Below are positions 15,568-23,142 of a stretch of DNA of 35,554 nt, in pieces; position 1 is the first letter of the stretch, and every line of letters begins with the position of its first letter. The notes beneath the pieces were generated by a model. It searched no databases. It was not told the DNA's origin and was given only the letters and a program-made list of their open reading frames with translations. Position numbers and translations under genes: made by a program. This DNA is from Acidobacteriota bacterium (GTDB lineage Bacteria > Acidobacteriota > Terriglobia > Versatilivoradales > Versatilivoraceae). Where the stretch lies: assembly GCA_022616615.1 (NCBI GenBank), contig JAKEER010000013.1, positions 1-35,554 on the forward strand, given 5' to 3'.

Positions 15568-16143
15568 TCATTTCGTTGGGATGGCTAATGCCACGTTGAT
15601 GGTCGCTACAGACTGTTCCGGCTGCGGTTTTTCGACCGGTTCTTGTGGATGGCCGAAGAGTTGCGCGACGCGCTCGTTGATTTCACCGTGAATCTCGACA
15701 CTGTCCCCGATTGCCGCCCGCTCGAACAGATCCTCCACATCGCGATTTCGGAGCCGGATGCAGCCATGCGATAGGTTCTTGCCAATCGAGCTTGGTGCGT
15801 TTGTGCCGTGAATGCCAAAACTCTTGAGGCTCAGACCCAGCCAACGCGTGCCGAGTGGATTGGCTTTTCCCGGCTGAATGACTTTTCCGGGAGTGTAATA
15901 AGTAGGTTTGTGGATGCGATGAACGATTCGGAACTTTCCTGTCGGGCTGGGCGTGGAGAGAGCACCAATGGCGACCGCGTAAACTTTCACAATGCGCCCT
16001 TCTTCCAGCAAGGCCAGTTTCCGGTCGGGGAGGCTCACCACAATCTGTCTCGGTGAGGCCGTCTCGTCCTGCGCCACGGTAGGTGTCACAAAAGCCAATC
16101 CAAGCAGCAAGCCACCGAACCGGCGTGATAGGTCTTGTCTCAT
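15568..16143 (-). CDS. Secreted L,D-transpeptidase (YkuD domain)
   Basis: 191-aa cell-wall enzyme predicted to form or exchange 3-3 peptidoglycan cross-links or to attach proteins to the wall, acting outside the inner membrane. A signal peptide (RRFGGLLLGLAFVTPTVA) is followed by a single YkuD domain. The catalytic signature is complete: FGIHGTNAPSSIG (His112) and SHGCIRLRNRD (His126, Cys128). The core IVVSLPDRKLALLEEGRIVKVY and the STPSPTGKF substrate loop are also typical. There is no LysM or other wall-binding domain; a Pro/Gln-rich tail of about 30 residues follows. It is divergent from nagA, and the intervening region holds a tandem palindromic operator, so the two may share a regulator. 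Confidence 0.92.
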   Translation of the reverse strand: MRQDLSRRFGGLLLGLAFVTPTVAQDETASPRQIVVSLPDRKLALLEEGRIVKVYAVAIGALSTPSPTGKFRIVHRIHKPTYYTPGKVIQPGKANPLGTRWLGLSLKSFGIHGTNAPSSIGKNLSHGCIRLRNRDVEDLFERAAIGDSVEIHGEINERVAQLFGHPQEPVEKPQPEQSVATINVALAIPTK

Positions 16144-16254
16144 CGCTTCCTCTCTTGAAGTTTCCGGCCACCGACAACGACAAGTGCAGCTACTTTGCCA
16201 AGATGAATCACTTTGAATTTGCAGGGGTTAGCTGTTTCTATCGAAGGCGCTGGA

Positions 16255-16291
16255 CGTGTCATGCCAGACACGCCGTGTCAGAGAAGACACG
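16255..16291. promoter_or_regulatory. Tandem palindromic operator, two CGTGTC-N6-GACACG sites
   Basis: Two perfect 18-base palindromes lie at 16255-16272 and 16274-16291, separated by a single base, so their centres are 19 bases apart. Half-sites are identical while the six central bases differ (ATGCCA and AGAGAA), which argues for selection on the half-sites. They lie in the divergent region 112 bases upstream of the L,D-transpeptidase start and about 220 bases upstream of nagA. A 6-N6-6 dyad is the geometry used by CRP/FNR-type dimers, though the sequence is not the E. coli CRP site. The rest of the 16144-16511 gap shows no gene. Confidence 0.72.
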
Positions 16292-16511
16292 GGAAAAAGG
16301 GCAGAGGCAAAGCTTGCCGAAGGTGAAAAGGGAAAGGCGAAAGGGAGAACGGAGAACTCAGACTCGGGCGACCGGAGAGATTTTTGGCAAAGGTGAAAAG
16401 TGGTAATCTGTCACCATCAAAACGTTGTGATAGCCGCAGCGTTGCTGCTTCTGCCGCTTTATCCGACGAGTCTTTCCTGCTCCGACTGATGTCAATGAGA
16501 GTGGCGTGTCA

Positions 16512-17696
16512 ATGAGAATTCATGGAAAGCTTGCCGGGCAGTCTGAACCGGTCGAAGTCATCGTCGAGGGACGAACGATTCACAGCATCCGCGCTCCTGA
16601 GCCGGAAACGAGACAGGCTCTCGGCGGCGCGAACTGTTGGGTTGCTCCCGCGTTCTTTGATGTCCAAGTGAACGGGTTTGCTGGTGTCGACTTCAATTCT
16701 CCTGGGCTTTCTCCTGAGGGTATTTGGGACGCGATTGCGAAGCTCCGCGAAAAAGGAGTCGTGTTCTTTTGCCCGACCGTCATCACGCATTCCTTCGAGC
16801 ACCTTGCTGGCTGCTTGCGCGCCCTAGACCACGTCTGCGGCGACCCGGCTGCCGCCTCCTGCCTTCCCGCGATCCATCTGGAAGGCCCCTGGATCTCCCG
16901 TGAGGATGGGCCGCGCGGCGCCCATCCGTTAGAACATGCGCGCGAGGCAGACTGGGACGAGTTCTTGCGGCTGCAGGAATGCGCGGGCGGCCGCATCGGT
17001 ATGGTGACACTGGCGCCGGAGGTTCCTGGCGCACTGCCGATGATTGAAAGACTGGCTGCGGCGGGTATTGTTGTAGCCATCGGCCACACCGCTGCCGAAC
17101 CGAGGACTATTCGGGAGGCAGTTCAGGCCGGGGCCAGAATGTCAACTCACCTCGGCAACGGCTCGCATCTCCAGATTCCACGGCACCACAACTATGTCTG
17201 GGAGCAACTGGCTGCTGACGGCCTGTGGGCCAGCTTCATCGTGGATGGCCATCACTTGCCACCCGCGGTGGTCAAGTGCATGGTTCGGGCCAAAGGAGTG
17301 CAGCGCAGCATTCTGACCAGCGACGCCATCTCAGCGGCTGGCATGCCGCCGGGCAACTACAGGCTGGGAGCCGTTGACATTGTAGTGCAGCCTAACTATC
17401 GAGCCGAAAGGGTCGGCGGCGCTGGCAGCGGTATTCTCGCTGGATCTGCTCTGGACTTGCTTCGCGGCGTCGAGAATGTCATCCGCTTTGCCGGCGTGAC
17501 GCTTTATGAAGCTACCGCGATGGCCTCAACCAATCCCGCCTGCCTGATGGGCCTTTCCAACCGGCTCGGCAAAGTAGAGCCTGGCCGGGAAGCAAACGTG
17601 ATCATTTTTGAGTGGAAGCCAGATTCTGGGTCGATTCATCTCAAACAAACGGTAATGGAAGGGCAGGTTGTTTACGACGCGGATGCAGGTGCCTGA
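16512..17696 (+). CDS. nagA: N-acetylglucosamine-6-phosphate deacetylase
   Basis: Amidohydrolase-superfamily enzyme that converts GlcNAc-6-phosphate to glucosamine-6-phosphate and acetate in amino-sugar use and cell-wall recycling, in the cytoplasm. The 394-aa protein has the expected order. PAFFDVQVNGFAG stands where many relatives have the HxH metal motif (NagA enzymes carry QxN). HLEGPW with metal ligand Glu124, GHTAA with His192, STHLGN with His213 and LTSDAISAAG with catalytic Asp271 follow. GSGILAGSALDL and the C-terminal LGKVEPGREANVIIF are also typical. An in-frame GTG at 16506 is possible; the ATG at 16512 fits the family start (MRIHGKL). No nagB or sugar permease lies next to it. 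Upstream lies a tandem operator shared with a divergent L,D-transpeptidase gene. Confidence 0.93.
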   Translation: MRIHGKLAGQSEPVEVIVEGRTIHSIRAPEPETRQALGGANCWVAPAFFDVQVNGFAGVDFNSPGLSPEGIWDAIAKLREKGVVFFCPTVITHSFEHLAGCLRALDHVCGDPAAASCLPAIHLEGPWISREDGPRGAHPLEHAREADWDEFLRLQECAGGRIGMVTLAPEVPGALPMIERLAAAGIVVAIGHTAAEPRTIREAVQAGARMSTHLGNGSHLQIPRHHNYVWEQLAADGLWASFIVDGHHLPPAVVKCMVRAKGVQRSILTSDAISAAGMPPGNYRLGAVDIVVQPNYRAERVGGAGSGILAGSALDLLRGVENVIRFAGVTLYEATAMASTNPACLMGLSNRLGKVEPGREANVIIFEWKPDSGSIHLKQTVMEGQVVYDADAGA

Positions 17697-17758
17697 CAAG
17701 GGCAGGCCAAGGCAAACGGCAGCTAACAAACCGGCACCCTGACATTCTCGCAGCTCGG

Positions 17759-17787
17759 TTGACGTATCCTGGGGCCCGCCCTATAAT
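17759..17787 (+). promoter_or_regulatory. Sigma-70-type promoter before the first VWFA gene
   Basis: TTGACG at 17759-17764 and TATAAT at 17782-17787 are separated by exactly 17 bases, giving 11 of 12 consensus positions. The start of transcription should be near 17794, leaving a leader of about 190 bases before the ATG at 17985. Confidence 0.82.
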
Positions 17788-17984
17788 TTTCGCCGTGTTC
17801 GAAACCTTCGTGCAGTTCGTGGAATTCCCCTAAGCCGGACACGCCGGATTCAAAAAGGTCGCACGGAGAGGGCAAGTTTGGGAGGCAGCCGGAATCTTTT
17901 GAAACCCGCTTCCATGCTGTTCTATGCCATTGTCACAAATCTCCTTTGCAAGGTGCCAAGAATTCTATCGCTAAGACTCTGACC

Positions 17985-18944
17985 ATGAAATCAGGAAACT
18001 TTCTTGCCCTTTTCCTACTGGCGTTGAGCTTGCGCTCCACTCCCGCGGAGCAAGCCAATGCGCAATCGCCGCTTGCCTCGCCCGCAGTCACGGATGCAGC
18101 CCCATCCAAGAAGGAACTCGTCGTCGATGTCGACCTTGTCAATGTTGTCTTCTCTGTTCTCGATAAGAAAGGGAAGGCCATCACGGACCTCAGTCAAAAT
18201 GAGGTCTCCATAACGGAAGACGACGCAACGCAGAAGATCACAAACTTCACGCGGGAAGCTGGAGCACCGGTGGCGCTGGTCGTGCTGATCGACACCAGCA
18301 ACAGCATTCGCGCGCAATTCAAGGTGGAGCAGGAGGCGGCGATTGATTTCTTTCACACGACCGTGCGCCGCCGGCAAGACAAAGCGATGCTGATGAGCTT
18401 CGATTCGACGGTCGACATCCTTCAGCCGTTTACCGATGACGCCGATCTCTTGACCAAAGCGGTGCGGCGGCTGAAAATTGGCGGCGGCACGAAGATGTTT
18501 GATGCCATTCAACTGGCTTGCCAGGAACATCTGAAGAAGGAGTTGGGAATGCGGCGGGTGTTGGTTTTGATCAGCGACGGAGACGACAATATGAGCTTTG
18601 AAGTGCTGAACTCAGCGCTCGAAGCGGCCCAGCGGGCCGACGTTGCGATCTATGCGACCAGCACTAATACCAGCGGGTTCTTTGGCATGTCCGCTCCCAA
18701 GAATGACAAGGTGCTGAAGCGCCTGGCGGAGGAAACGGGCGGGCGAGCCTTCTTTCCTGGTAAGATCGACGAAATGGCCGTGCATTTTCAGGACATCAGC
18801 CTGGAGCTGAGAAATCAATACTCCCTAGCCTATCGTTCAACAAACCGCCAGCGGGACGGCAGTTTTCGAAGCATCAAGATCAACACGGTTCGCAAGGACG
18901 TGAAAGCGCTCCATCGGAAGGGGTATTACGCTCCCGCAGGTTAG
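17985..18944 (+). CDS. Secreted VWFA-domain protein (acidobacterial type)
   Basis: 319-aa protein with a signal peptide (KSGNFLALFLLALSLRSTPAEQANA). A beta-rich segment follows (LVVDVDLVNVVFSVLDKKGKAITDLSQNEVSITEDD), and then a von Willebrand factor A domain. The metal-binding DxSxS motif is intact (Asp103, Ser105, Ser107 in IDTSNS), as is the later ISDGDDN. The layout is that of the VWFA-related proteins abundant in acidobacteria; their role is unknown and presumed to be extracytoplasmic adhesion or protein assembly. The frame is open to a TTG at 17946, but the ATG at 17985 gives a proper signal peptide. A good promoter lies upstream. A paralogue with a changed metal motif is encoded at 21008. 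Confidence 0.88.
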   Translation: MKSGNFLALFLLALSLRSTPAEQANAQSPLASPAVTDAAPSKKELVVDVDLVNVVFSVLDKKGKAITDLSQNEVSITEDDATQKITNFTREAGAPVALVVLIDTSNSIRAQFKVEQEAAIDFFHTTVRRRQDKAMLMSFDSTVDILQPFTDDADLLTKAVRRLKIGGGTKMFDAIQLACQEHLKKELGMRRVLVLISDGDDNMSFEVLNSALEAAQRADVAIYATSTNTSGFFGMSAPKNDKVLKRLAEETGGRAFFPGKIDEMAVHFQDISLELRNQYSLAYRSTNRQRDGSFRSIKINTVRKDVKALHRKGYYAPAG

Positions 18945-19026
18945 AGACAACCAGCGACCTCAAGCCGAACTCGATTTGCAAAGGAGCTTTTCATGCTGCC
19001 GTGCGGCGCTACGTTCGATGAAAATA

Positions 19027-19058
19027 TTCCCCCTTAACAAAGCTTTTAACAAAGGGGG
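19027..19058. repeat. CCCCCTTAACAAAG...GGGGG palindromic repeat with internal duplication
   Basis: Same family as the repeat at 4912-4933, but the central TTAACAAAG is partly duplicated (TTAACAAAGCTTTTAACAAAG) before the GGGGG arm. Intergenic. Confidence 0.7.
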
Positions 19059-19061
19059 CGG

Positions 19062-19108
19062 CGCGAAGCGCCAGCGGTCGCGAAGCGCCAGCGGTCGCGA
19101 AGCGCCAG
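19062..19108. repeat. Tandem repeat, 17-base unit, 2.8 copies
   Basis: The unit CGCGAAGCGCCAGCGGT occurs twice without change and then a third time for 13 bases. Each unit contains the small palindrome GGCGC...GCGCC-like CGCGAAGCGC. It sits inside the composite repeat region after the first VWFA gene. Confidence 0.85.
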
Positions 19109-19468
19109 GGGGTCGTCTATTTGCCATTCCCAACCTGTCAAGACAACCCCCTGAAGGCTGCGCGACCGCCGTCGCTTCGCCTTCTTTCCCCTTTTCTAAG
19201 GGGGATTTTCAGAGGAGCGTTTCGTGCTGCCGGGCGTGGCTACGACAGATTACAATCCAGGAAGTCCCCTTGGATTTCCTTGGATACGTAGGCGAGCAGC
19301 GGCGCTGGAGCCGCTGCGGGGTCGTTCGATCCGACGAAGCACCACCCGCCAACCACCCCCGCCGTCGGTCCGTGAAGGCTTCTTAAGCCTTTACTCCTCC
19401 AGCTGGAGAAGCTGGAGGAGGAGATGCGCTGGCACGAACCCTTCACCACGGACGAAGATCCAGGCTGT

Positions 19469-20467
19469 TTACCCTTGAAACCAGAAGAACGCTCCCGCCA
19501 GCAGGGCCAGCAAGATCAAGATCAATATGGGCAACCAGTTTCTGGACGCTGCCGGCTTGATCGAGAAGCTGGGTGAGCCGAAGGTTGAAGCGGTAGCTCT
19601 TTCGGTGGAAGTCGCCGCCGTGCTCGCAGCGATCTGCGGAAGTACCTCATCTAACTCAAAGTCGCTCTGACTTTGCCCGCCTGGCGGCCCTGTTACTTCA
19701 GCACCGCTGGCTGACGCCGCCTCGAACTCCAAAATGCTTTGCCCACCCTGATGCAGTTCCTGCTCAAACTGACGGGCCAGCAACTCGTCTCGCTGCCGGA
19801 CTTCCTGATGCAAGTCAATGCGAACCGCATCCAGCGCCGCATCAATTTCTTTGCTGTCAATCGATGGCATCAGGGACGGCTTGGATTCCGCAACCGGCGC
19901 CTCGAGGATGAAAGTCTCGGCAGCCGGCGCCCTGGCGGGCTCACGCACGGGTGACTGCGCCTCCTCAAACAGGGAATCGACTTCGAGCACGTTTCCAGCA
20001 TCACCCGCCAGGCTGTTTTTTGCGGGTTCATTCAAAGACAAAACGCGAACATTTTGCTGGAGGTCCGTGTCTACGCTTGTCTTTCCGAGAGGGATCGCGC
20101 TGAGAGCAGTACGAATGGCCTTCAGCAACTGCCACTTCGGGATCGGCTTATCCAGAAATTCCAGGGCGCCGCATCCTGAGACAGCCTCCTTTTGATACTT
20201 CTCGCCCTTATAAATTGCCGAGTACATGATGACGGGCCGAACCTCTCTCAGCTCGCCGCTGGCGATCTTTTTGCAGAGCTCGAAGCCATTGAGATTAGGA
20301 AGAAGCGCTTCGGTCAGAACCAGATCCGGCAGCTCAGCCTCAAACACCGATAGTGCCTGGTTACCGTCCGACGCCGTCAGAACCAGGAAGTCCTCACTTT
20401 TCAGAACCTGCTGAAGCTCTTTAACAGATTCCTGCTCAAAATCCACGATGAGAATCGTCTTCTGCAT
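19469..20467 (-). CDS. Tail-anchored pseudo-receiver protein
   Basis: 332-aa protein with an N-terminal CheY-like receiver domain (1-125), a disordered Glu/Ala/Ser-rich linker of about 175 residues and a single hydrophobic helix at the very C terminus (NWLPILILILLALLAGAFFWFQ). The receiver lacks key residues. The usual acidic pair is VDFE instead of VDDE (Asp9 then Phe10), and the phosphoacceptor Asp is replaced by Glu53 in LTEALLPNLNG. The late Lys is kept (FLDKPIPK). It probably cannot be phosphorylated normally; Glu may mimic the active state. The C-terminal helix would anchor the protein with the receiver in the cytoplasm. No kinase lies adjacent. Gene limits are clear: the start ATG begins MQKTILIVD, the usual receiver start. 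Confidence 0.85.
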   Translation of the reverse strand: MQKTILIVDFEQESVKELQQVLKSEDFLVLTASDGNQALSVFEAELPDLVLTEALLPNLNGFELCKKIASGELREVRPVIMYSAIYKGEKYQKEAVSGCGALEFLDKPIPKWQLLKAIRTALSAIPLGKTSVDTDLQQNVRVLSLNEPAKNSLAGDAGNVLEVDSLFEEAQSPVREPARAPAAETFILEAPVAESKPSLMPSIDSKEIDAALDAVRIDLHQEVRQRDELLARQFEQELHQGGQSILEFEAASASGAEVTGPPGGQSQSDFELDEVLPQIAASTAATSTERATASTFGSPSFSIKPAASRNWLPILILILLALLAGAFFWFQG

Positions 20468-20629
20468 TTCTGTTCCTGTTTCAGTTGGAATCGGAGAAGC
20501 CTCGAAAGCTCCCTGGCACGGCCTCTCTCATTGCAACTCGTCACGAGAGGAATTCATCTCATGGCAGGCTGTCATTTTGGACGGCGCGGCGAGCGCGTTG
20601 ATTCCAGTGAACCCTCAGGGCACGTCAAA

Positions 20630-20649
20630 GTCCCTTAATAAAGGGGGAC
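20630..20649. repeat. GTCCCTTAATAAAGGGGGAC palindromic repeat
   Basis: Degenerate member of the CCCCCTTAACAAAGGGGG family. It is followed at about 20696 by ACCTGCCAGGACAACTCCC, which parallels ACCTGTCAAGACAACCCCC at 19133. The two elements therefore travel together as one composite repeat of roughly 100 bases. Confidence 0.6.
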
Positions 20650-20763
20650 AGCGGTTTCGCATAAACCACGCGGGGGTTGCCGCCTCCAGTCTACGAACCT
20701 GCCAGGACAACTCCCAAGGCCTGCGGCCTTTTGCCGCCTGAAACTGTGAAAGAATTGAAACCT

Positions 20764-20852
20764 CGGCTCCTCTCGCTTGCCCGCGTTGGGGCGAGGAGAG
20801 CCGAATTTCTCGTGGAGTTTCGATTTTTTCACAGCCCCCTTTGTTAAGGGGG
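20764..20852. repeat. Hairpin repeat, copy 2, followed by the C-run palindrome
   Basis: CGGCTCCTCTCGC and GCGAGGAGAGCCG (20764-20803) form an inverted repeat of the same family as 13874-13911, again followed by AATTTCT and GATTTTTTC. At 20835-20852 comes CCCCCTTTGTTAAGGGGG. The rest of the 20468-21007 gap has no gene. It includes GACTTTGACCGAGCC (also present at 8668 between the two-component genes) and an imperfect inverted repeat of CTGAGCCTGTCGAA type at about 20960-21006. Confidence 0.65.
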
Positions 20853-21007
20853 AATTGCTCGGCTGCACGCCGCTTTCGGGCTGGCTCCTGACTTTGACCG
20901 AGCCGTGAATGAACCCGTGGGGCGTGTGGTATTATTCCCCGGTTCATGCAAACATCCTGACTGAGCCTGTCGAACCAACGTCTGGTTTGCTTCGAGACGA
21001 ACTCAGA

Positions 21008-22063
21008 ATGAACTTGAACCGTAATCGGAATTCCCTGCTATGCCTGCTGGGCATCACCTGCGCAATTTTATTGACCGCCGCCCTATTTGCCAACCCATTA
21101 AATCAGAAAGGGGAAAAGCCCTTCAGCCTTCGAGTGCCGGTCGAGCTAGTGCTGGTTCCAGTTACAGTCGAGGATGGCGATGGTAGGCTGATTGCCGGTT
21201 TGCAGAAGGAAGACTTCGAGTTACTGGAAGAGGGCGTTCCGCAAACCATTATCTACTTCTCTTCCGATCCCGCACCCCTGTCGGCAGCCATCATGATCGA
21301 TCGCTCGACTGATGCCGGCACGCAAAATCTTGTCAAGGACACCTTGCTCTCGCTGATCGAGTCGTTCAGTCCGTTTGACGAAGTGGCCCTGTTTCAGTTT
21401 GAACATACGACCGACAAGGTGCAAGACTTCACGTCCAACAAAGACGAACTGTTAAAGGCCTTTCAGAAGATCACCCTCGCGGGGGTGGCCCCTGGATTTG
21501 GGGGCGGTCCGTTTGCGGGAGCCGGCGGACAGTTCTCCTCAGAAACCACGCTTAGCGGCATCCCGTTGGAAACGGGCAAAGGGAAGGTTCCTCCTCCCAA
21601 GACGCTGAATACGCACATTCATGACGCTGTCTTCACCGCTGCGCAGGAATTGCGCCGGCGCGACCGAAATCGCCGCGGCAGCATCATCTTGATTTCAAAC
21701 GGACAAAACGCTCCCGGCAACCGCCATTCATATGACCAGACGATGGAAGCAGTGCTTCAAAGAGAGATCACTGTTTTTGCGATTGCTCAGGGTGCTTCGC
21801 TGTTGTACCGCAGGCTGAACGTATTGAGCAAATATGCCAATCCGACGGGTGGTGCGGTTTTCTATCCAGTCAAGAACAGCGGGTTTGCAGAAACCTATCA
21901 AAAAATCTCGCAGATGGCTCGCAACAGGTACGTGCTCGGCTTTGCTCCCAGAGAGAATGTTGAAAAGGTCACGTTGCGCAAGCTCGAAGTTCGTCTGGGA
22001 AACAAGACCATCAAGGTCGGCCGAATCCGGAGCCGCAACGGATACTACGCCATCCCGCGTTAA
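21008..22063 (+). CDS. Secreted VWFA-domain protein, divergent metal site
   Basis: 351-aa paralogue of the protein at 17985. Signal segment at residues 9-28 (SLLCLLGITCAILLTAALFA), then VELVLVPVTVEDGDGRLIAGLQKEDFELLEEG, the same beta-rich module as in the paralogue. In the VWFA domain the metal motif reads IDRSTD (Asp98, Ser100, Asp102), so the last Ser of DxSxS is Asp. A Gly/Pro-rich insertion of about 45 residues (around 160-205) interrupts the domain before THIHDAVFTAAQELRRR. The end NRYVLGFAP...GYYAIPR matches the paralogue's ending NQYSLAYRS...GYYAPAG. An open frame continues upstream to 20909, but the ATG at 21008 gives the signal peptide. Function is unknown; it is probably periplasmic or surface. 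Confidence 0.87.
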   Translation: MNLNRNRNSLLCLLGITCAILLTAALFANPLNQKGEKPFSLRVPVELVLVPVTVEDGDGRLIAGLQKEDFELLEEGVPQTIIYFSSDPAPLSAAIMIDRSTDAGTQNLVKDTLLSLIESFSPFDEVALFQFEHTTDKVQDFTSNKDELLKAFQKITLAGVAPGFGGGPFAGAGGQFSSETTLSGIPLETGKGKVPPPKTLNTHIHDAVFTAAQELRRRDRNRRGSIILISNGQNAPGNRHSYDQTMEAVLQREITVFAIAQGASLLYRRLNVLSKYANPTGGAVFYPVKNSGFAETYQKISQMARNRYVLGFAPRENVEKVTLRKLEVRLGNKTIKVGRIRSRNGYYAIPR

Positions 22064-22162
22064 TCGAACGAATCGTTTTGCCTTTTGGTTTTTCTCTGTT
22101 TTGCCCTATCATGGCCCCGCCTTTCGCCCCCAGTTTCAAATTCACTCAAGACAGGGTTACTC

Positions 22163-22735
22163 ATGGAAGTTTATCTGTCAGAAGACGCCTTCTGGGGCCT
22201 GCTGATTTCTGCAATTGAAGTCTATAAGAAGGAATGTTACGGATACCTGATCGGTTACCGCGACGAAAACAATGTGTTCATCGTCGAACATGCGCTCTCG
22301 CATCAGTCGGCGCAACGTTACAACACGGGAGTGATCGAAAACAAGCGGGCTATCCGCCGGATGAAAAAGTTCCTGTCCAACATCCCGCCGTTGACTCTTA
22401 TTGGAGACTTCCATTCGCACGCCGGCTGGGGCGATCTCAAGGCAGTTCCAACGCCCAGCAACCAGGATGTCTTGGTGATGGAGCCCAAGACGGTTTACAT
22501 CATTATTGAAGTCAACGACAAACGGAAGTCGGTGCCCTGGAACTACAACGACGATGGCGCTTTGTCTGGGACTACTGACGACTACTATTTCAAAATTGTG
22601 GCCTACTATCTTAATCTGCAGAGCAAGGTCAAACGTGCCAACATCTTCTGTCCTTACGCCATCGGCTTCGACGCCAAGCCTCGCAGGAATGGCGATAGCC
22701 GGTTGAGTGTGAAGGCGATGGGGAAGGCCTTGTAA
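22163..22735 (+). CDS. Stand-alone JAMM/MPN-domain metalloprotease-like protein
   Basis: 190-aa cytoplasmic protein with a complete JAMM zinc motif: Glu24 (KKECYGYLIG), His84 and His86 (GDFHSHAGWG), then Ser99 and Asp102 (PTPSNQD). The spacing between the second His and the Ser is 12 residues, slightly longer than the common 7-10. JAMM enzymes cut isopeptide or peptide bonds after ubiquitin-like proteins, and bacterial members process ThiS/MoaD-like or defence-related ubiquitin-like proteins. No ubiquitin-like, E1 or E2 gene is nearby, so the substrate is unknown. The ATG at 22163 (MEVYLSEDAF) was chosen over the one at 22085, which would add a stretch unlike the family. Placed after a VWFA gene by 100 bases; co-transcription is possible. 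Confidence 0.82.
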   Translation: MEVYLSEDAFWGLLISAIEVYKKECYGYLIGYRDENNVFIVEHALSHQSAQRYNTGVIENKRAIRRMKKFLSNIPPLTLIGDFHSHAGWGDLKAVPTPSNQDVLVMEPKTVYIIIEVNDKRKSVPWNYNDDGALSGTTDDYYFKIVAYYLNLQSKVKRANIFCPYAIGFDAKPRRNGDSRLSVKAMGKAL

Positions 22736-23142
22736 ACAGGGAAACGCTCACCACCGGCTTAGCCAAGGTGGTCTTCGGTTCCCCCACGCGCTTAGCTCTG
22801 CTGCTAGTTCAATTGCTGCCAACGAAGTTCAGAGTTCGGTCAAATTCGAAGGCAACTCCCTCTCCCGTTTGTGGAGAGAGGGTGGCCGAAGGCCCGGTGA
22901 GGGGGCTGCGGCCGACGGACACGCTACCCTCGGCGGTATGAGGCTGCTGCTAGAGTTTGGACATTCGAAATGGCGCTGGGGCAGACCCGTGAGTCCGACC
23001 TCGTCGAAATCCAGCTTCGTCGCACCCGCCACCGGGGCGGACACTCGAGTCCGCCCCGGCGGTTCCTGATTCCATCTTCCAAGGCCGACAATTTCTCCGC
23101 CCGGATCTTTTTTGGGTCTATAATCAAGGCAGTTATTCTTGG
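22736..23142. other. Intergenic region with a CTCTCCC/GGGAGAG repeat
   Basis: Just after the JAMM gene, ACCACCGGCTTAGCCAAGGTGGT (22747-22769) can fold into a hairpin but has no T-run. At 22856-22906 is CTCCCTCTCCC...GAGAGAGGGTGGCCGAAGGCCC, a kind of palindromic repeat found in many bacterial genomes. TATAAT at 23119-23124 is a likely -10 element for the following gene, without a good -35. No gene is seen. Confidence 0.55.

Larger units (their letters stand above)
18945..19468. other. Repeat-filled intergenic region
   Basis: Convergent gap between a plus-strand VWFA gene and a minus-strand pseudo-receiver gene. It holds a near-duplicate 31-base segment (GGAGCTTTTCATGCTGCCG at 18983 and GGAGCGTTTCGTGCTGCCG at 19214). 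Between these are the C-run palindrome at 19027-19058, a 17-base tandem repeat, and AACCTGTCAAGACAACCCCC, which recurs in altered form near 20696. A stretch coding LQLEKLEEEMRWHEPFTTDE in one frame (19397-19456) looks protein-like but has no start. I see no intact gene. Confidence 0.6.

Noticed and set aside
19062-19108. Possible CRISPR array
   Set aside because: The 17-base units are directly adjacent with no spacers and no cas genes occur in the window.
18976-19386. 136-codon open frame on the plus strand
   Set aside because: It translates the direct repeats, the C-run palindrome and the 17-base tandem array; the sequence is repeat-derived rather than protein-like.
22747-22769. Terminator after the JAMM gene
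   Set aside because: The ACCACC/GGTGGT hairpin is present but no T-run follows, so it was not called as a terminator.
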